Part shown: positions 54,023-62,460 of the stretch, piece by piece | Numbering within the stretch: position 1 is the first letter of the stretch | Layout of the letters: every line of letters begins with the position of its first letter | Origin: Actinophytocola sp963840275 | GTDB taxonomy: Bacteria > Actinomycetota > Actinomycetes > Mycobacteriales > Pseudonocardiaceae | Reading direction: 5' to 3' | Length of the DNA: 64,000 nucleotides | Assembly: GCA_963840275.1 (NCBI GenBank) | Contig: CAWIYK010000002.1 | Span: forward strand, 1,054,001-1,118,000 | The notes under the pieces: model-generated | Seen by the model: only the letters and a program-made list of their open reading frames with translations | The model's database searches: none | What the model was told of the DNA's origin: nothing | Program-made: the position numbers and the translations under genes

Positions 54023-54102
54023 GCCGTGACACCTGCCTCGCTCCGCTCCGCGTGCGGCGCATTCGCACGAAGCAAGGTGGTCACGTCGGTCTGTCGGCTC
54101 AT
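54019..54102 (-). CDS. 27-codon ORF coupling the two ABC half-transporters
   Basis: Starts with an ATG that overlaps the stop of the upstream half-transporter (ATGA) and ends with a TGA that overlaps the start of the downstream one. Begins MSRQTDVTTLLRAN and ends in AERSEAGVTA. The peptide is compositionally unremarkable and may only serve to keep ribosomes engaged. Confidence 0.35.
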   Translation of the reverse strand: MSRQTDVTTLLRANAPHAERSEAGVTA

Positions 54103-55886
54103 GCGACCACCTCCCTCCGGTCCTCGGTGTCCAATGTGGACAGCAGTGCGCGGTACTCGGCGTTGCTGGCGAGCAGTTCCGAGTGCCGGCCCACCGCGGC
54201 GATCCGGCCGTCGGCGAGCATCGCGACCCGGTCGGCGAGCTGCACGGTGCTCGGCCGGTGCGCGACCACGAGCGCGGTCACGTCGGTGAGGACGTTGCGC
54301 AGCGCGTGCTCCACCTCCGCCTCGGTGTGCACGTCCAATGCGGACAGTGGGTCGTCCAGCACCAGCACCGACGGGCGGCCGACGACCGCGCGGGCCAGCG
54401 CGAGCCGCTGCCGCTGCCCGCCGGACAGCGACAGTCCCTGCTCGCCGATCCGCGTGTCCAGGCCCCACGGCAGGTCGTCGACGAAGTCCGCCGACGCGAC
54501 CTGAAGTGCTTGCCGCACATCGGCTTCCGTCGCGTCGACGGCGCCGAGCGCGATGTTCTCCCGCACGCTCGCGGAGAACAGCACCGGCTCCTCGAAGGCC
54601 GTCGCCACGACGGTCCGCAGGTCCGCGAGGTCGAGGTCGCGCACGTCGACGCCGTCGATCGTGACCTTGCCGCCGGTGACGTCGGCCAGCCGGGCGACCA
54701 GCCCGGTCAGCGTGGTCTTGCCGGTGCCGGTCGCGCCGACCAGCGCGATCGTCTCACCGGGGCGCAGGTCGAGCGTGACCCCGCGCAGGATCTCCTCGTC
54801 GCTGCCCGGGTAGGCGAAGCGGACGTTCTCGAAGCGGACGTGCCCGCGCGAGTGCTCCGGCAGTGTCCTCGGGCGCGCCGGGCCGGCGATCGTCACCTCG
54901 GCGTCGCGCACCTCCCAGTAGCGGGTGGCGGCCGTCGCGGCCTGGTTGGTCTCGGCGAGCAGCCAGCCGATCGAGTCGGTCGGCCACCGCAGGTACGTCG
55001 CCACCGCGACGCCCGCGACCAGCGTGCCGACGGTCATGGTGCCGTCGACGATCGCGAACGTGCCGAACAGCAGCTGCCCGCCGATCGAGATCTCCGGCAG
55101 CACGATGATCGCCGCCCAGAGCAGCCCGACGACGTGCACCTTGCGCAGCTCGGTCTTGCGCAGTTCCCTTGCCTGCTCGGCGAACATGCTCGCGAGGTGG
55201 CGGCCGCGGCCGAACGCCTTCAGCACGCGGATGCCCAGCACCGACTCCTCGACCGTGGTGGCGAGGTCGCCGTTCTGGTCCTGGGAGCGGCGGGAGAGGA
55301 CCGCGTACTTCGACTCGTACAGCGTCGAGATCAGGATCAGCGGCGCCGCGCAGCACAGGGAGATGAGCCCGAGCGTCGGCGAGAGGACGAACAGCACGAC
55401 CAGTCCCATGACCAGCGTCAGGCTGTTGACCACCAGGAAGATCAGCGCGAACGCGATGAAGCGGCGCAGCGTCGACATGTCCGAGACGGCGCGGGACAGC
55501 AGCTGTCCGGACTGCCAGCGGTCGTGGAACGCGATCGGCAGTCGCTGCAGGTGCTGGTACAGGTCGGCGCGCAGCTGCGCCTCGACGCTCGTGCTCGGCC
55601 CGGCGATCAGCCTGCGGCGGAGGTAGAACAGGATCGCCTCGGCGGCGCCGAGGACGGCGATGCCGGCGATCAGCCAGACGAGGCCGCCGGTGTCGCCGGT
55701 GGCGACCGGGCCGTCGAGGATTCGTTGGATGACCAGCGGGATGGCGAGCCCGCAGAGCATCGAGCCGAACACGGCCGTGCCGGACCCGATCATGCGGCCA
55801 CGGACCGGTTTCAGGTAGGCGCCGAGGCGCCGCAGAGCCGTGATGTTGGTGCTGCGGGCAGGTTGATTTTCAGGCTTGTCGCTCAT
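54099..55886 (-). CDS. ABC exporter half-transporter (degenerate ATPase site)
   Basis: 595 residues: exporter membrane domain (VQRILDGPVATGDTGGLVWLIAG; LPIAFHDRWQSGQLLSRAVSDM) and an ATPase domain with Walker A GATGTGKTT, LSLSGGQRQR signature and Walker B VLVLDDPLSALD, where the catalytic Glu is Asp. This is the non-canonical site of a heterodimeric exporter like TM287/288 or BmrC/BmrD. GGGGAG precedes the ATG at 55886. Coupled to the downstream half via a 27-codon ORF. Confidence 0.9.
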   Translation of the reverse strand: MSDKPENQPARSTNITALRRLGAYLKPVRGRMIGSGTAVFGSMLCGLAIPLVIQRILDGPVATGDTGGLVWLIAGIAVLGAAEAILFYLRRRLIAGPSTSVEAQLRADLYQHLQRLPIAFHDRWQSGQLLSRAVSDMSTLRRFIAFALIFLVVNSLTLVMGLVVLFVLSPTLGLISLCCAAPLILISTLYESKYAVLSRRSQDQNGDLATTVEESVLGIRVLKAFGRGRHLASMFAEQARELRKTELRKVHVVGLLWAAIIVLPEISIGGQLLFGTFAIVDGTMTVGTLVAGVAVATYLRWPTDSIGWLLAETNQAATAATRYWEVRDAEVTIAGPARPRTLPEHSRGHVRFENVRFAYPGSDEEILRGVTLDLRPGETIALVGATGTGKTTLTGLVARLADVTGGKVTIDGVDVRDLDLADLRTVVATAFEEPVLFSASVRENIALGAVDATEADVRQALQVASADFVDDLPWGLDTRIGEQGLSLSGGQRQRLALARAVVGRPSVLVLDDPLSALDVHTEAEVEHALRNVLTDVTALVVAHRPSTVQLADRVAMLADGRIAAVGRHSELLASNAEYRALLSTLDTEDRREVVA

Positions 55887-56007
55887 GATCTCCCCACGCG
55901 GTGCCTGTCGACGGTATGCGACCCGGGCCGTCGTCGGCATCTGGTTTTCTCCGCCCAGCCTCCGACCTCCAGTGCGGTGGAGGTCAAGGTTGCGGGATCA
56001 TTCGGGC

Positions 56008-56253
56008 ATGACTCGACCGGAACCGGTGCGGTTTCTCCGCACCGAGGCGACGATGGCGTTTCCCGAGGGGCGGCTGCTCGCACTGCGCGACGGGCAGCTG
56101 AACGTGCTCGCGCCGGACGGCTGGACGCGGCTGCGTGCCACCCGTCCGCCGGGCACGGGGTGGCTGAGTCGCGAGGAGGCGGAGGACTGGTGTGAGCGGG
56201 AGGGTTGGCCGCTGCAGCTACTCGACGAGGTACCCACCGCAGGCCGCGTCTGA
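56008..56253 (+). CDS. small conserved-looking protein, function unknown
   Basis: 81 residues, MTRPEPVRFLRTEATMAFPEG at the start, with GQLNVLAPDGWTRLRATRPPG and WLSREEAEDWCEREGWPLQLL. Soluble, acidic C-terminus. No family recognised. Convergent with sepH; a repeat array fills the gap. The frame is open upstream to 55876, but ATG 56008 is the first plausible start. Confidence 0.6.
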   Translation: MTRPEPVRFLRTEATMAFPEGRLLALRDGQLNVLAPDGWTRLRATRPPGTGWLSREEAEDWCEREGWPLQLLDEVPTAGRV

Positions 56254-56262
56254 CACAGCAAC

Positions 56263-56494
56263 CCCGCGAGTCCAACACTCAGGCCCCGCGAGTCCAACAT
56301 CCAGCACCCGCGAGTTGCCCTTTCGGAACGAGCGAGTCGCCGTTTCGGGACTACTGAGTCGGCGGTTCGGGCGCACTCGTTGGCGCTGAACCGGCAACTC
56401 AGTGGGTCTGAACGGGGGACTCGCTAGGTCTGAACGGGGAACTCGCGGGTCGTGAGTGTGCAACTCGCGGTCGTGGGTGTTGGACTCGCGGGGG
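56263..56494. repeat. mirror-symmetric GCGAGTC repeat array
   Basis: Five units on the + strand (GCGAGTCCAACACTC, GCGAGTCCAACATCC, GCGAGTTGCCCTTTC, GCGAGTCGCCGTTTC, CTGAGTCGGCGGTTC) face five to six similar units on the minus strand in matching order (GCGAGTCCAACACCC, GCGAGTTGCACACTC, GCGAGTTCCCCGTTC, GCGAGTCCCCCGTTC, CTGAGTTGCCGGTTC). The centre is near 56375 and the array ends at the sepH stop. As RNA it could form a hairpin with arms of about 110 nt. Confidence 0.85.
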
Positions 56495-57832
56495 TTAGCG
56501 GTTTGAGCGGGTGCCCAGTAGTACGTCTTCCCAGGAGGGGACGCTCGGGCGGGCCTTGCGGCCCTTGCCCTTGCGGGCCGGGGCCGCGGGCGGGGCGGGC
56601 TCGGTCTTCGCCGCCGGTGCCGGGGTTTCCTCGGGCTCCGGGGCCGGGGGTGGCGTGGCGGCGGCTGGGGCTTCTTCGATCGTGGGCATCGGCGGGCGGG
56701 CGGCCGGGCGGGCCGCCTGTGACTCCTCTTCAATCGCGGGCATGGTCGGGCGCGCTGCTGCTGGCGAGGCGGTGCGCGTCGGCGGGGCGGGCGTGGTCGG
56801 GCGCGGTGGCGCGGGCGCCACCGGGGTCGCGGTCGCCGCGGCGGCGGGGCTGGCCGGGCGGACGTGTTCCGGAGTGGTCTGCTCGCGTGCGGGCTCGGCC
56901 GGCCGGCGGTACTCGGGCTCGGCGGGGCGGCGGTACTCGGGTGCGGGCTCCGCCGGGCGGCGGTACTCCTGCGCCGGGGGCTGCTCGGCGGGTGCCTGCG
57001 GGCGGTGGTCAGTCGTGGTGGCCGCGGGCCGGTACTCCGGCTCGTCGACCGGCGGTTCCGGCTGCCCGGCGCCCGGTGCGGGCTCGTCGGTCAGCTCGAA
57101 GTCCTGCACGAAGTCCTGCTCCTCGACCCGGCGGTCGTCGACCCGGCGAGGGGGCTCACCACCGTTGACGGCCTGCCGCCGCGCGACGGGCTCCGCGACG
57201 GCGAGCGCCTGCGCGGCCAGTTCGGTGACCGGCCGCACGGTGCGGAGCTGGCGGTTCGGGTTCGGGTCGAGCAGGTCGAGGGCGTGGTCGTCGAGCGGCG
57301 TGACCGTGCCGCCGTGGGCACCGGGGTGAAACGACCAGTGGGCGTGGTTGTTGGAACGACCGGCGGTCCAGGTCAGCTGGACGACCCACTTGCCGTCCTC
57401 GCCCTTCCACGAGTCCCAGACCGCGGCGGAGTAGTCCTGGCCGCGCGCGCTGAACGCCTGCCCGACGACCTCACCCAGCTCCTGAACGTCCGGACCGTCC
57501 TCGCGTACCGGGTGCGCCTTCTGCGCGAGCTCGGCCGTGCGGGAGCGTTCGAGCAGCACGGGGTACGCGAACCGCTCGACCCGCTCCGGGGGTACGCCTG
57601 CCGCGGCTGCGACCTGCTCTACTGACTCACCCGCACGAATGCGGGTCTGGATCTCACGAGGACGCATCTGGCTCTCCAGCTCGATGGCGATCTGGCCGAG
57701 TCGGGTGATGTCTCCTCGTGCCGCTGCCCGCAAGCGCTCGTCCGCGGGAATCTGGAAACGCTCGCCGCGGTCGGTCTCGCAGATGACGATCTTGCCGTCC
57801 TCTCCGAGTCCCACGACCCGCAGCGCACGCAT
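56495..57832 (-). CDS. sepH: SepH, FtsZ-associated cell division protein
   Basis: 445 residues. N-terminal DUF3071 domain (MRALRVVGLGEDGKIVICE; TRLGQIAIELESQMRPREIQTRIRAG) with an HTH-like motif and the SFHPGAHGG segment, a long disordered Pro/Ala/Glu linker with EYRRPAEP repeats (about 265-420), and the short conserved C-terminal motif RPSVPSWEDVLLG that contacts the divisome. SepH stimulates FtsZ assembly in Streptomyces and mycobacteria (Rv0883c). GAGGAGG precedes the ATG. Downstream of purC in the same orientation, 130 bp apart. Confidence 0.93.
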   Translation of the reverse strand: MRALRVVGLGEDGKIVICETDRGERFQIPADERLRAAARGDITRLGQIAIELESQMRPREIQTRIRAGESVEQVAAAAGVPPERVERFAYPVLLERSRTAELAQKAHPVREDGPDVQELGEVVGQAFSARGQDYSAAVWDSWKGEDGKWVVQLTWTAGRSNNHAHWSFHPGAHGGTVTPLDDHALDLLDPNPNRQLRTVRPVTELAAQALAVAEPVARRQAVNGGEPPRRVDDRRVEEQDFVQDFELTDEPAPGAGQPEPPVDEPEYRPAATTTDHRPQAPAEQPPAQEYRRPAEPAPEYRRPAEPEYRRPAEPAREQTTPEHVRPASPAAAATATPVAPAPPRPTTPAPPTRTASPAAARPTMPAIEEESQAARPAARPPMPTIEEAPAAATPPPAPEPEETPAPAAKTEPAPPAAPARKGKGRKARPSVPSWEDVLLGTRSNR

Positions 57833-57962
57833 CGCGGCCTCCTCGAGCGACAGAACAGACTTCACCTCGCCAGCTGCCCACGGTAGATCGGCGGGTCGCC
57901 TTGACGTGCGAGGCGCGCCGAGTACCGTGCCTCTGATCCAGAGTGATCTTGCCCGCTCGCGG

Positions 57963-58817
57963 TCAGGCGCGCCAGCCCATGCCGGTGATCTTTTCGTAGG
58001 CGTCCACGTACCGAGCGTGAGTGGCGGCCACGATGTCGTCGGGGATCTCCGGTGCCGGCGGGTTCTTGTCCCATCCGGTGCCCGCCGCCCAGTCACGCAC
58101 GAACTGCTTGTCGTACGCGTGCTGCGGGCGGCCCGGCTCCCACGACGACGCCGGCCAGAACCGGGACGAGTCGGGCGTGAGCACCTCGTCGGCGAGGGTC
58201 GGCGCGCCGTCCTGGTCGAGGCCGAACTCCAGCTTCGTGTCCGCGACGATGATCCCGTTCTCGCCCGCCCGCGCGGCGCCGCGCCGGTAGACCTCCAGCG
58301 TCAGGTCGCGCAGCCGCGTCGCGACCGACAGCCCGACGGCCGCGGCGACGTCGTCGAACGTCGCGGGCGCGTCGTGGCCGCCGTCGGACACCTTGGTCGT
58401 CGGCGTGAAGATCGGTTCGGGCAGGCGGGAGCCCTCGACCAGCCCGCGCGGCAGCGGCACCCCGGAGATGGCGCCCGTGGCCTGGTACTCCTTGAGCCCG
58501 GACCCGGCGAGGTAGCCGCGCGCGATGCACTCGAACGGCACCATCTCCAGGCGCCGGCAGCGGATCGCGCGCCGCTCGAACTCGGCGGGCACGTCGGTCG
58601 CCGACACCAGGTGGTTGGGCACGATGTCGGACAGTTGGCCGAACCACCAGACCGACAGCTGCGTGAGCAGCGCGCCCTTGTCGGGGATCGGGGTCGGCAG
58701 CACGATGTCGTACACCGACACCCGATCCGACGCCACCAGCAGCAGGTCGTCGCCGTCCGTGTAGATCTCGCGGACCTTGCCGCTGTAGACGTGTTGGATT
58801 GGTCGCTCGGCCTGCAC
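57963..58817 (-). CDS. purC: phosphoribosylaminoimidazole-succinocarboxamide synthase
   Basis: 284 residues. SAICAR synthase of purine synthesis, ATP-grasp-like fold. Blocks: HVYSGKVREIYTDG, LLVASDRVSVYDIVLPTPIPDKG, VPFECIARGYLAGSGLKEY, and DTKLEFGLD. GTG start overlaps the serC stop by one base (TAGTG), so it is translationally coupled to serC; this pairing is not found in mycobacteria and suggests a regrouped operon. Confidence 0.95.
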   Translation of the reverse strand: MQAERPIQHVYSGKVREIYTDGDDLLLVASDRVSVYDIVLPTPIPDKGALLTQLSVWWFGQLSDIVPNHLVSATDVPAEFERRAIRCRRLEMVPFECIARGYLAGSGLKEYQATGAISGVPLPRGLVEGSRLPEPIFTPTTKVSDGGHDAPATFDDVAAAVGLSVATRLRDLTLEVYRRGAARAGENGIIVADTKLEFGLDQDGAPTLADEVLTPDSSRFWPASSWEPGRPQHAYDKQFVRDWAAGTGWDKNPPAPEIPDDIVAATHARYVDAYEKITGMGWRA

Positions 58818-59941
58818 TAGATCCGCTCCACCAGCCAGTCGACGCACCGGGTGAGCGCCGTGACGTCCTCAGGGTCGATCGCCGGGTACATGGCCACCCG
58901 CAGCTGGTTGCGGCCCAGCTTGCGGTACGGCTCGACGTCGACGATCCCGTTGGCGCGCAACACCTTCGCGATCGTGGCGGCGTCCGTGCCCTCGGCGAAG
59001 TCGATCGTGCCGACCACATTGGACCGGGCCGCGGGGTCGGCGACGAACGGCGACGCGAACTCGGCGGCCTCCGCCCACCGGTACAGGCGCGCGGCCGAGT
59101 CGGCGCAGCGGCCGGTGGTCCACTCGAGACCGCCGTTGCCGAGCATCCAGTCGAGCTGCTCGGCAAGCAGGAACAGCGTGGCGATGGCCGGCGTGTTGTA
59201 CGTCTGGTCCTTGAGCGAGTTCTCCAGCGCGGTCGGCAGCGACAGGAACTCCGGCACCCAGCGGCCGCTCGCGCCGATCTCGGCGACCCGCTCCAGCGCG
59301 ACCGGGCTCATCAGCGCGAGCCACAGCCCGCCGTCCGAGGCGAACGACTTCTGCGGCGCGAAGTAGTAGACGTCGAAGTCCTCCGCCTTGACCGGCAGCC
59401 CCGCGGCGCCGGAGGTGGCGTCGACGGCGACCAGCGCGGAGTCCGAGCCGTCGGGCCGCAGCACCGGCGCCGACACCCCGGTCGACGTCTCGTTCTGCGC
59501 CCAGCCGACCAGGTCGACGCCCTCGACGCAGGACAGCTCCGGCGCGGTGCCGGGCTCGGCCTTCACGACCACCGGGTCCGACAGGTACGGCGTGGTGACG
59601 GCCTTGGCGAACTTGGCGGAGAACTCGCCGAACGTGAACGCCTGCGCCCGCTCGCGGACCAGCCCGAACGCGATCGCGTCCCACAGCGCCGTCGTGCCGC
59701 CGTTGCCGAGCACGACCTCGTAGCCCTCGGGCAGCGCGAACAGGTCCCGCAGGCCGGCGCGCACGCGGCCGACCAGGGACTTAACCGGCTTCTGGCGGTG
59801 GGAGGTACCCATCACCGCCGCGCCGTCGGCGGCGAGCCGGGCGAGCTGTTCGGGCCGCACCTTGGACGGGCCGGAGCCGAACCGGCCGTCGGAGGGTTTC
59901 AGGTCGGCGGGGAGGACGAGTTCGGTCGAGGTCTGCGTCAC
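58817..59941 (-). CDS. serC: phosphoserine aminotransferase
   Basis: 374 residues, PLP enzyme of serine synthesis (actinobacterial SerC type). Start DLKPSDGRFGSGPSKVRPEQL, GTSHRQKPVK, LGNGGTTALWDA, and the PLP lysine at K198 in APQKSFASDGG. Matches Rv0884c. Last gene of the mycobacterium-like segment. Confidence 0.95.
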   Translation of the reverse strand: MTQTSTELVLPADLKPSDGRFGSGPSKVRPEQLARLAADGAAVMGTSHRQKPVKSLVGRVRAGLRDLFALPEGYEVVLGNGGTTALWDAIAFGLVRERAQAFTFGEFSAKFAKAVTTPYLSDPVVVKAEPGTAPELSCVEGVDLVGWAQNETSTGVSAPVLRPDGSDSALVAVDATSGAAGLPVKAEDFDVYYFAPQKSFASDGGLWLALMSPVALERVAEIGASGRWVPEFLSLPTALENSLKDQTYNTPAIATLFLLAEQLDWMLGNGGLEWTTGRCADSAARLYRWAEAAEFASPFVADPAARSNVVGTIDFAEGTDAATIAKVLRANGIVDVEPYRKLGRNQLRVAMYPAIDPEDVTALTRCVDWLVERI

Positions 59942-60311
59942 GGCTTCTCTCCACGATGAGGGGGGTTGTCACAGGCGCCGTTGCCGCCCTCAGTCTCCTC
60001 CATGGGCCGTGACCGACACCCGCGGGCTGCCCGTGTCGGCAGTCACGCACGGTGCCCAAACCGGCAGTTTCCCCACCGACCCGCAGGCCGCCGCCGAGAT
60101 TCGGCAACACAGCCACGGCACCGTGCCGCGCGTGGCCCGTACGCAGTAAAGCCGCGAGTCCGACGTTCGCGCATGGTGAGTTGAACATTGGCGGCGGCCG
60201 GGGGAGTGGTCGCCGGGCCGTCAGCCGCGGTCGACCCGGGTGTCCGGCGCGCCGCGTACCCACCAACGCCGCGAGTCCAACGCTCGCGCACGGTGAGTTG
60301 AACGGTCGCGG
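59942..60311. other. 370-bp region with promoter DNA and a repeat array
   Basis: Upstream (59942-60150) is the serC promoter region with no ORF of note. The rest, about 60151-60307, is a repeat array, listed separately. Confidence 0.6.
60151..60307. repeat. two-copy GCGAGTCC-GTGAGTTGAAC array
   Basis: Two copies of a ~46-bp block (GCCGCGAGTCC, then TTCGCGCA or CTCGCGCA, then GGTGAGTTGAAC), at 60154 and 60271, separated by about 70 bp. Same unit vocabulary as the arrays at 18.1, 48.9 and 56.3 kb. It ends four bases before the stop of the serine hydrolase gene. Confidence 0.75.
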
Positions 60312-61673
60312 TCAGTCGCCCGGGTGCCAGCCGCGTTCGTCGAGGCCGCCGGGGATCGGGGCCTTCGGGTCGTACGGAGTCCGGGTGAAGATGAACGTCG
60401 CCAGGTCGAGGTGGCTCGCCGACCCGTCCGCGTGCCGGTGCAGCCGCAGGGTCTCGCCCGCGTAGTACCCGTCGAGGCCGATCCACGTCTCCGGGGCACC
60501 CGACGGACGGAAGCGCGACCCCCGGCCGGACCCGGACGCCGGGCGCACGTCCACCCACCCGTCCGGCAGCAGCCGCAGCACGAACGCCATCGGGCCCCAG
60601 AACCACTGGCCGGTCAGCGCGAGCAGATCCGCGTCGACATTGGTGAGCGGACCCCACTCGCCCGGCAGCGCCGGCTCGTAGTCGTCCAGCAGCTTGATCA
60701 TGTCGAACGACAGCGCCGAGACGCCGACCCCGGCGGTGCTGTTCGCCATCGCCACCGCCCCCGTGGTCGTCGCGGGGTCCACCACCACACTCGCCAGGAA
60801 CCCGGGCATCGAACCCCCGTGGCCCGCGAACCGCCGGCCGTTGTCGCGCCACGTCTGGAAACCGAGGCCGTACCCGGACGTCCACGCCGGCCCGTCCTCG
60901 ACGACCTGCGGGGTACGCATCTCCTCGACCGTGTCCGGGTGCAGCACGGTCCCCGAGTCACCCGCGGCGAACCGGATCCACCTCGCGAGGTCGGTCACCG
61001 TCGACCACAGCTGCCCGGCCGGCGCCATCGCGCCGGCGTCCGGCGTCGGCTCCGGCAGCAGCACGTCCGCGTACGGGTGCACGGCCCAGCCAAGCGCGTG
61101 CGGCGCCCGCGGCATCGGCGTCGTGCGGCTCATCTCCAGCGGCGCGAGCACCTCGGTCGCCAACGCGTCCAGCCAGCTCATGCCGCGCAGCTCGGCCACC
61201 AGCTGCCCCAGCACGCCGTAGCCGACGTTCGAGTAGTGGAACCGCTCACCGGCGCGGTGCTTCAGCACGTCCTCGTCGAGGTGGTCGAGCAGCGCGGGCC
61301 AGTCGCCGCCGACGCTGCGCTCCCACCACGACCCCGGCGACTCCGACGTCAGCCCTCCGGTGTGCGACAGCAGCTGCGCGATGGTCAGATGACCGAACGA
61401 CGTGCCGGCGAGGTGCTTGTCGAGCGAGTCGTTGAGGTCAAGCATGCCCTCGTCGCGGAGCCGGAGCACCAGCACGGCGACGAACGACTTCGTGATCGAC
61501 CCGATGCGGTACTGCGTGTCCACGGTCGGCGCCGCGCCGTCGACCTGCCCCCTCGCACCGGTCCACAACACCTTGTCGCCACGCACCACGGCGGCGGCGA
61601 GCGACGGTGCGCGATTCTCCGCCTGCTCGGTGGCGACTCGGCGGAGCAGGGCGAACTCGGTGGTTTGCAGCAT
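60312..61673 (-). CDS. serine hydrolase, beta-lactamase/D-Ala-D-Ala carboxypeptidase-like
   Basis: 453 residues. SxxK at S59-I-T-K62, YxN at Y147-S-N149, and HGGSMPG near residue 298 as the third motif; a C-terminal beta-rich domain (about 330-450). No signal peptide, so probably a cytosolic esterase or amidase rather than a resistance enzyme. Upstream are two direct copies of TTACCAATTG. Confidence 0.87.
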   Translation of the reverse strand: MLQTTEFALLRRVATEQAENRAPSLAAAVVRGDKVLWTGARGQVDGAAPTVDTQYRIGSITKSFVAVLVLRLRDEGMLDLNDSLDKHLAGTSFGHLTIAQLLSHTGGLTSESPGSWWERSVGGDWPALLDHLDEDVLKHRAGERFHYSNVGYGVLGQLVAELRGMSWLDALATEVLAPLEMSRTTPMPRAPHALGWAVHPYADVLLPEPTPDAGAMAPAGQLWSTVTDLARWIRFAAGDSGTVLHPDTVEEMRTPQVVEDGPAWTSGYGLGFQTWRDNGRRFAGHGGSMPGFLASVVVDPATTTGAVAMANSTAGVGVSALSFDMIKLLDDYEPALPGEWGPLTNVDADLLALTGQWFWGPMAFVLRLLPDGWVDVRPASGSGRGSRFRPSGAPETWIGLDGYYAGETLRLHRHADGSASHLDLATFIFTRTPYDPKAPIPGGLDERGWHPGD

Positions 61674-61683
61674 GGCCGCATTC

Positions 61684-61732
61684 TTACCAATTGTCCTCGC
61701 TGATCGCTGCCACCCATGAGTGTTACCAATTG
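61684..61732. promoter_or_regulatory. direct repeat TTACCAATTG upstream of hydrolase
   Basis: TTACCAATTG at 61684-61693 and again at 61723-61732, 39 bp apart, between the hydrolase start and the response regulator stop. Likely operator half-sites for a regulator of the hydrolase gene. Confidence 0.5.
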
Positions 61733-61754
61733 CCGCTGCTAACGAAGTGTCGCA

Positions 61755-61779
61755 CTCGCCACACCCCCAGGGTGGCGAG
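61755..61779 (-). terminator. hairpin downstream of response regulator
   Basis: CTCGCCAC (61755-61762) pairs with GTGGCGAG (61772-61779) around ACCCCCAGG. It lies just downstream of the response regulator and probably ends the two-component transcript. Confidence 0.6.
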
Positions 61780-61787
61780 AGCGCAGG

Positions 61788-62408
61788 TCAGGGCAGTGCG
61801 CCGAGTGCCATCGCGGTGGTCACGGCGGCCGTCCGGTCGGACACCCCGAGCTTGCCGAAGGTGCGCAACAGGTGCGTTTTCACGGTCGCCTCGGAGATGT
61901 GCAGTGCCCTGCCGATGTCGGCATTGGTCAGACCTTTGGCGACAAGAGCGAGGACCTCGACCTCGCGCGCGGACAGGGCCTGCGCCGCCGGCCTGCGCAC
62001 CCGGTTGACGAGCCGCCCGGCCACCGACGGCGCCAGCACGGTCTCGCCGCGGGCCGCCGCCCGGATCGCGCCGGCGAGCTCCGCCCGCGACGCGTCCTTC
62101 AGCAGGTAGCCGGACGCACCCGCCTCGACCGCACGCAGGATGTCCGCGTCCGTCTCGTACGTGGTCAGCACGACCACCCGCGCCCGCGACGACTCGGCCA
62201 GGATCCGTTCCGTCGCGCCGACCCCGTCGAGATCGCGCATCCGCAGGTCCATCAGGATCACGTCGGCCTCGACGACCCGCGCCTGCGCGACCGCCTCCTC
62301 GCCCGACCCCGCCTCCCCGACGACGGTCAGGTCCGGCTCGGCCTCGAGCATGCCCCGCAGTCCCTCCCGGACCACGGGATGATCGTCGACCAGCATGACC
62401 CTGATCAC
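61788..62408 (-). CDS. NarL/LuxR-type response regulator
   Basis: 206 residues. Receiver domain with VDDHP, phosphorylation Asp at D54 (ILMDLRM), and LuxR-type HTH (AQALSAREVEVLALVAKGLTNADIGRALHISEATVKTHLLRTFGKLGVSDRTAAV). GTG start at 62408. Pairs with the HisKA_3 kinase encoded 52 bp upstream; the neighbouring ABC-2 permease suggests control of an exporter. Confidence 0.93.
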   Translation of the reverse strand: MIRVMLVDDHPVVREGLRGMLEAEPDLTVVGEAGSGEEAVAQARVVEADVILMDLRMRDLDGVGATERILAESSRARVVVLTTYETDADILRAVEAGASGYLLKDASRAELAGAIRAAARGETVLAPSVAGRLVNRVRRPAAQALSAREVEVLALVAKGLTNADIGRALHISEATVKTHLLRTFGKLGVSDRTAAVTTAMALGALP

Positions 62409-62460
62409 TGTGTGAATCCCCCGTTCGGACCTCCGGCCCGCCCTCGATCATCGGAAGCCC

